Origin: Gammaproteobacteria bacterium
GTDB lineage: Bacteria > Pseudomonadota > Gammaproteobacteria > Chromatiales > Chromatiaceae
Length of the DNA stretch: 6,863 nt
NCBI GenBank assembly: GCA_029287695.1
Contig: JARFQQ010000146.1
Coordinates: 1-6,863 of the forward strand
Direction of reading: 5' to 3'
Shown here: piece by piece, positions 4,970-6,863 of the stretch
Numbering within the stretch: position 1 is the first letter of the stretch
Layout: each line of letters begins with the position of its first letter
Notes under the pieces: model-generated
Database searches by the model: none
What the model saw: the letters and a program-made list of their open reading frames with translations, nothing else
What the model was told of the DNA's origin: nothing
Made by a program: the position numbers and the translations under genes

Positions 4970-5159
4970 AGACGGTTGGCGGGCCCTGATCGGGACCACC
5001 GGGTTCGATTAAGTTGTTCGAACCGATCGGTGTCTCGACGAATTCCTCGGTATTGCGATTGAAGTAGCCGAAGAAAAAAGAGGCAAAGAATTGTTTTGAA
5101 GGGGGTACCGGGAGTACGTAGACTCGTGTCAAACGCTGGATCTCAACAAGCCGGCCACA
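4970..5159 (-). pseudogene. Internal fragment of an uncharacterised conserved protein (FGYFNRN...EPGGPDQG family)
   Basis: The minus-strand frame opened by a stop at 5162-5160 reads VYVLPVPPSKQFFASFFFGY, then FNRNTEEFVETPIGSNNLIE, PGGPDQGPPT. Similar FGYxNRN...E...IPxGxNNxIEPGGPDQGQPT segments occur in hypothetical, usually exported proteobacterial and acidobacterial proteins, as I recall the family. The similarity ends abruptly after PPT, about residue 53. There is no signal peptide or start codon with a ribosome binding site, so it is a decayed piece whose ends are lost. Function unknown. Confidence 0.5.
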
Positions 5160-5175
5160 TCAGACGGGGTGAGAA

Positions 5176-6540
5176 ATGAGTATTACGGACAGGGAATCCG
5201 GCGTAGTCACCGAGCATATCTCTGCACTGGAGAAGAAGTGCAAAGAACTTAATCTCTTTCTGTTCATTCGCCCGACCGAGTACGACTCGACACGCCTGAT
5301 CAACCAGGGCTATGCCACGAAGAGCATGAGCGTGCACGACAAGTCCTCGAACTGGGGGCCAATGGCAGGATTCGTTCCCTGTGATCAGTTCTTCAGCAAG
5401 AAATATATCGGCGATCCCCATGACAAGCCGGCCTACAAGGATCATGGTCCAGCGAAGGTTTGCCATCTGACGCTGAAGGCCCAGCTTGTAAGCGAACTGG
5501 CAGGCGCCGGCAAGATTTTCGAGCTCGTCGAGAAGAAGGCTGGCTCGAAACGCTTCTTTAAGGGCGTGACAAACCATCCGAAGGCGAAGGCCATCGAATT
5601 CCAGCTCGAACAGGCGGAAGGGGGATACAAGGTTTACTGGATGAAGGGCAACACAGCGGTCAAGCTCTTCGTCTGGGGTTACGTCGCCAATGGCCGGCCA
5701 ACCCCTGTCACCGGCGACTACGACCTGTGGATGGTCGCGCCGCACATGAGCTGGTGGAAGCTGCACACCCAGATCGTGGGGGTCGAGGACGACCATGGGA
5801 CGTCCGGCGCGACCCTGCTTAACACCTGGTTGCTGGAGCAGCTCAACGTTGCCTGCGGCCGCGCGGACAATCCTGTCTTCCAGCACGGGGCGGAAGCGCA
5901 GAACTACGGCTTTACTCAGTCGCTCGATGCCCGCATCGCAATGGTGACTGCCAATGGCACCTCGAGAATGATCGATCGTGGCAACATGCCGGCGATCATG
6001 GGTGACCTGCAAAGCGCCGGCTACCTGATCTACTGGAACAAGCAGTACGGCGAGACGGACCCGAGGCTGAGTGGCAAGGGGCTGTCGCTTGATGGCATCA
6101 AGGGCACCGAACTCGAGAAACTGTTGGCCAAAGCCGGAAACTCCAGCGCCGGCATCCTGAAGCACCTGGCCGGCAAGAACGAAACGCTGCGCGAAGTGCT
6201 GGACGTAAAGAAATTCTATGCCGAGCTGAAGAACAACATGCTGACTACAAATTCGCGCGGCGCCCTCAAGATGCTCAGCGCCGAAGACCTGCCTTCAGAC
6301 TACACGGCGAAGTCCGGCGGACAGGCCACGCTGAAGGCACAACAGGCGCTGCAGGCGGCATCGGTCAGTTTCGGCGGTGGCGGTGGGGATCTCGATCGGA
6401 TCGAAGACTGGATCGACGATAACATCGAGCACATTGCAGTTTTATGCGAGGCGTACGGTGAAGTCTCCGGTACCAACGCTTCCAGCAGCGCCTTCCTGCT
6501 GCAAAAGATTTCCGGCACAAACTCCTTCAAACGCGGGTGA
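5176..6540 (+). CDS. Class II nucleotidyl (adenylate) cyclase toxin, CyaA/edema factor/ExoY family
   Basis: This 454-residue protein carries the full catalytic signature of the toxin cyclases. RPTEYDSTRL (Arg32, CyaA Arg41) is followed by ATKSMSVHDKSSNWGPMAGF with Lys49, His54 and Lys56, equivalent to CyaA Lys58, His63 and Lys65. VTGDYDLWMVAPH holds the metal-binding Asp181 and Asp183. QHGAEAQN holds His237, Glu240 and Asn243 (CyaA His298, Glu301, Asn304), followed by VTANGTSRMIDRG as in CyaA. Family members make cAMP (ExoY also cGMP and other cyclic nucleotides) inside eukaryotic cells after activation by calmodulin or actin. Product and activator here are inference. No signal peptide, membrane segment or RTX repeat is visible, so delivery would need a secretion system outside the window. 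Residues 300-454 are unrecognised, with a glycine run at 400-404. GGGGTGAG precedes the ATG. The gene is intact and monocistronic, with no clear promoter or terminator. Confidence 0.9.
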   Translation: MSITDRESGVVTEHISALEKKCKELNLFLFIRPTEYDSTRLINQGYATKSMSVHDKSSNWGPMAGFVPCDQFFSKKYIGDPHDKPAYKDHGPAKVCHLTLKAQLVSELAGAGKIFELVEKKAGSKRFFKGVTNHPKAKAIEFQLEQAEGGYKVYWMKGNTAVKLFVWGYVANGRPTPVTGDYDLWMVAPHMSWWKLHTQIVGVEDDHGTSGATLLNTWLLEQLNVACGRADNPVFQHGAEAQNYGFTQSLDARIAMVTANGTSRMIDRGNMPAIMGDLQSAGYLIYWNKQYGETDPRLSGKGLSLDGIKGTELEKLLAKAGNSSAGILKHLAGKNETLREVLDVKKFYAELKNNMLTTNSRGALKMLSAEDLPSDYTAKSGGQATLKAQQALQAASVSFGGGGGDLDRIEDWIDDNIEHIAVLCEAYGEVSGTNASSSAFLLQKISGTNSFKRG

Positions 6541-6607
6541 CGCCGGATAGATTTGAAGTCGCACACCCCGCCAACGGGAGTAAAAAGCAAAAGGGGTAAA
6601 AAGAAGG
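6541..6607. other. Short spacer between the cyclase gene and the right tRNA fragment
   Basis: There is no gene and no convincing terminator; only a 4-bp CCCG/CGGG stem (6567-6578) without a T-run. It is A- and G-rich towards the repeat. Confidence 0.5.

Positions 6608-6863
<256 letters not shown>

Noticed and set aside
4709..4999. A 96-residue minus-strand open frame as the continuation of the FGYFNRN fragment
   Set aside because: I could not see family sequence continuing in this frame after the break near 4971, so it is not supported as part of the gene.
5143..6165. A 340-residue minus-strand open frame opposite the cyclase gene
   Set aside because: It is the antisense shadow of a gene with clear family motifs. 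It has no ribosome binding site and no recognisable domain.

Overview
This looks like a proteobacterial genomic island. The evidence is moderate GC content with Shine-Dalgarno starts, a HipBA toxin-antitoxin pair, gene remnants typical of mobile DNA (an ArdC-type antirestriction protein and the N-terminus of a tyrosine integrase), and 3' fragments of a tRNA-Phe gene whose acceptor sequence suits beta- or gammaproteobacteria. Genus cannot be called from this window.

Layout, left to right. The window opens inside the 3' part of a plus-strand alanine/ornithine-racemase-family gene (1-624), probably chromosomal backbone. A gene-free stretch of about 670 bases follows. It holds a degenerate tRNA-Phe-like remnant (836-868), a long hairpin (901-944), and a minus-strand tRNA-Phe 3' fragment split by a 72-base hairpin-rich insert (944-1060). 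Next comes minus-strand hipB-hipA (1292-2850). Its promoter has near-consensus boxes and carries three evenly spaced palindromic operators (2878-2949). Beyond it are a frameshifted ArdC C-terminal remnant (3041-3321), a short possible coding remnant ending in a very strong terminator hairpin (3377-3577), a plus-strand gene for a small exported protein (3765-4334), a T-arm-like tRNA remnant with a terminator, and an integrase N-terminal fragment (4430-4563). Two copies of a 28-bp direct repeat sit at or beside the 5' breakpoints of the ArdC and integrase remnants. Further degenerate minus-strand remnants fill 4713-5159.

The most notable gene is at 5176-6540 (plus). It encodes a 454-residue protein with the complete catalytic signature of the class II nucleotidyl cyclase toxins: Bordetella CyaA, anthrax edema factor and Pseudomonas ExoY. 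The apparent K/H/K, DxD and HGxExxN residues are all present. It has no visible signal peptide or RTX repeats, a shorter-than-usual stretch between DxD and HGxExxN, and an unrecognised C-terminal region. A second tRNA-Phe 3' fragment (6608-6652) lies just downstream and shares a perfect 28-bp direct repeat with the left copy.

Taken together, 944-6652 looks like one module of a tRNA-Phe-targeted island. Both ends carry only the 3' part of the tRNA, so an intact tRNA-Phe is expected beyond the right edge, with successive insertions stacked beside it. HipBA would stabilise the module or affect persistence, and the cyclase would be effector cargo. The integration machinery within the window is broken.
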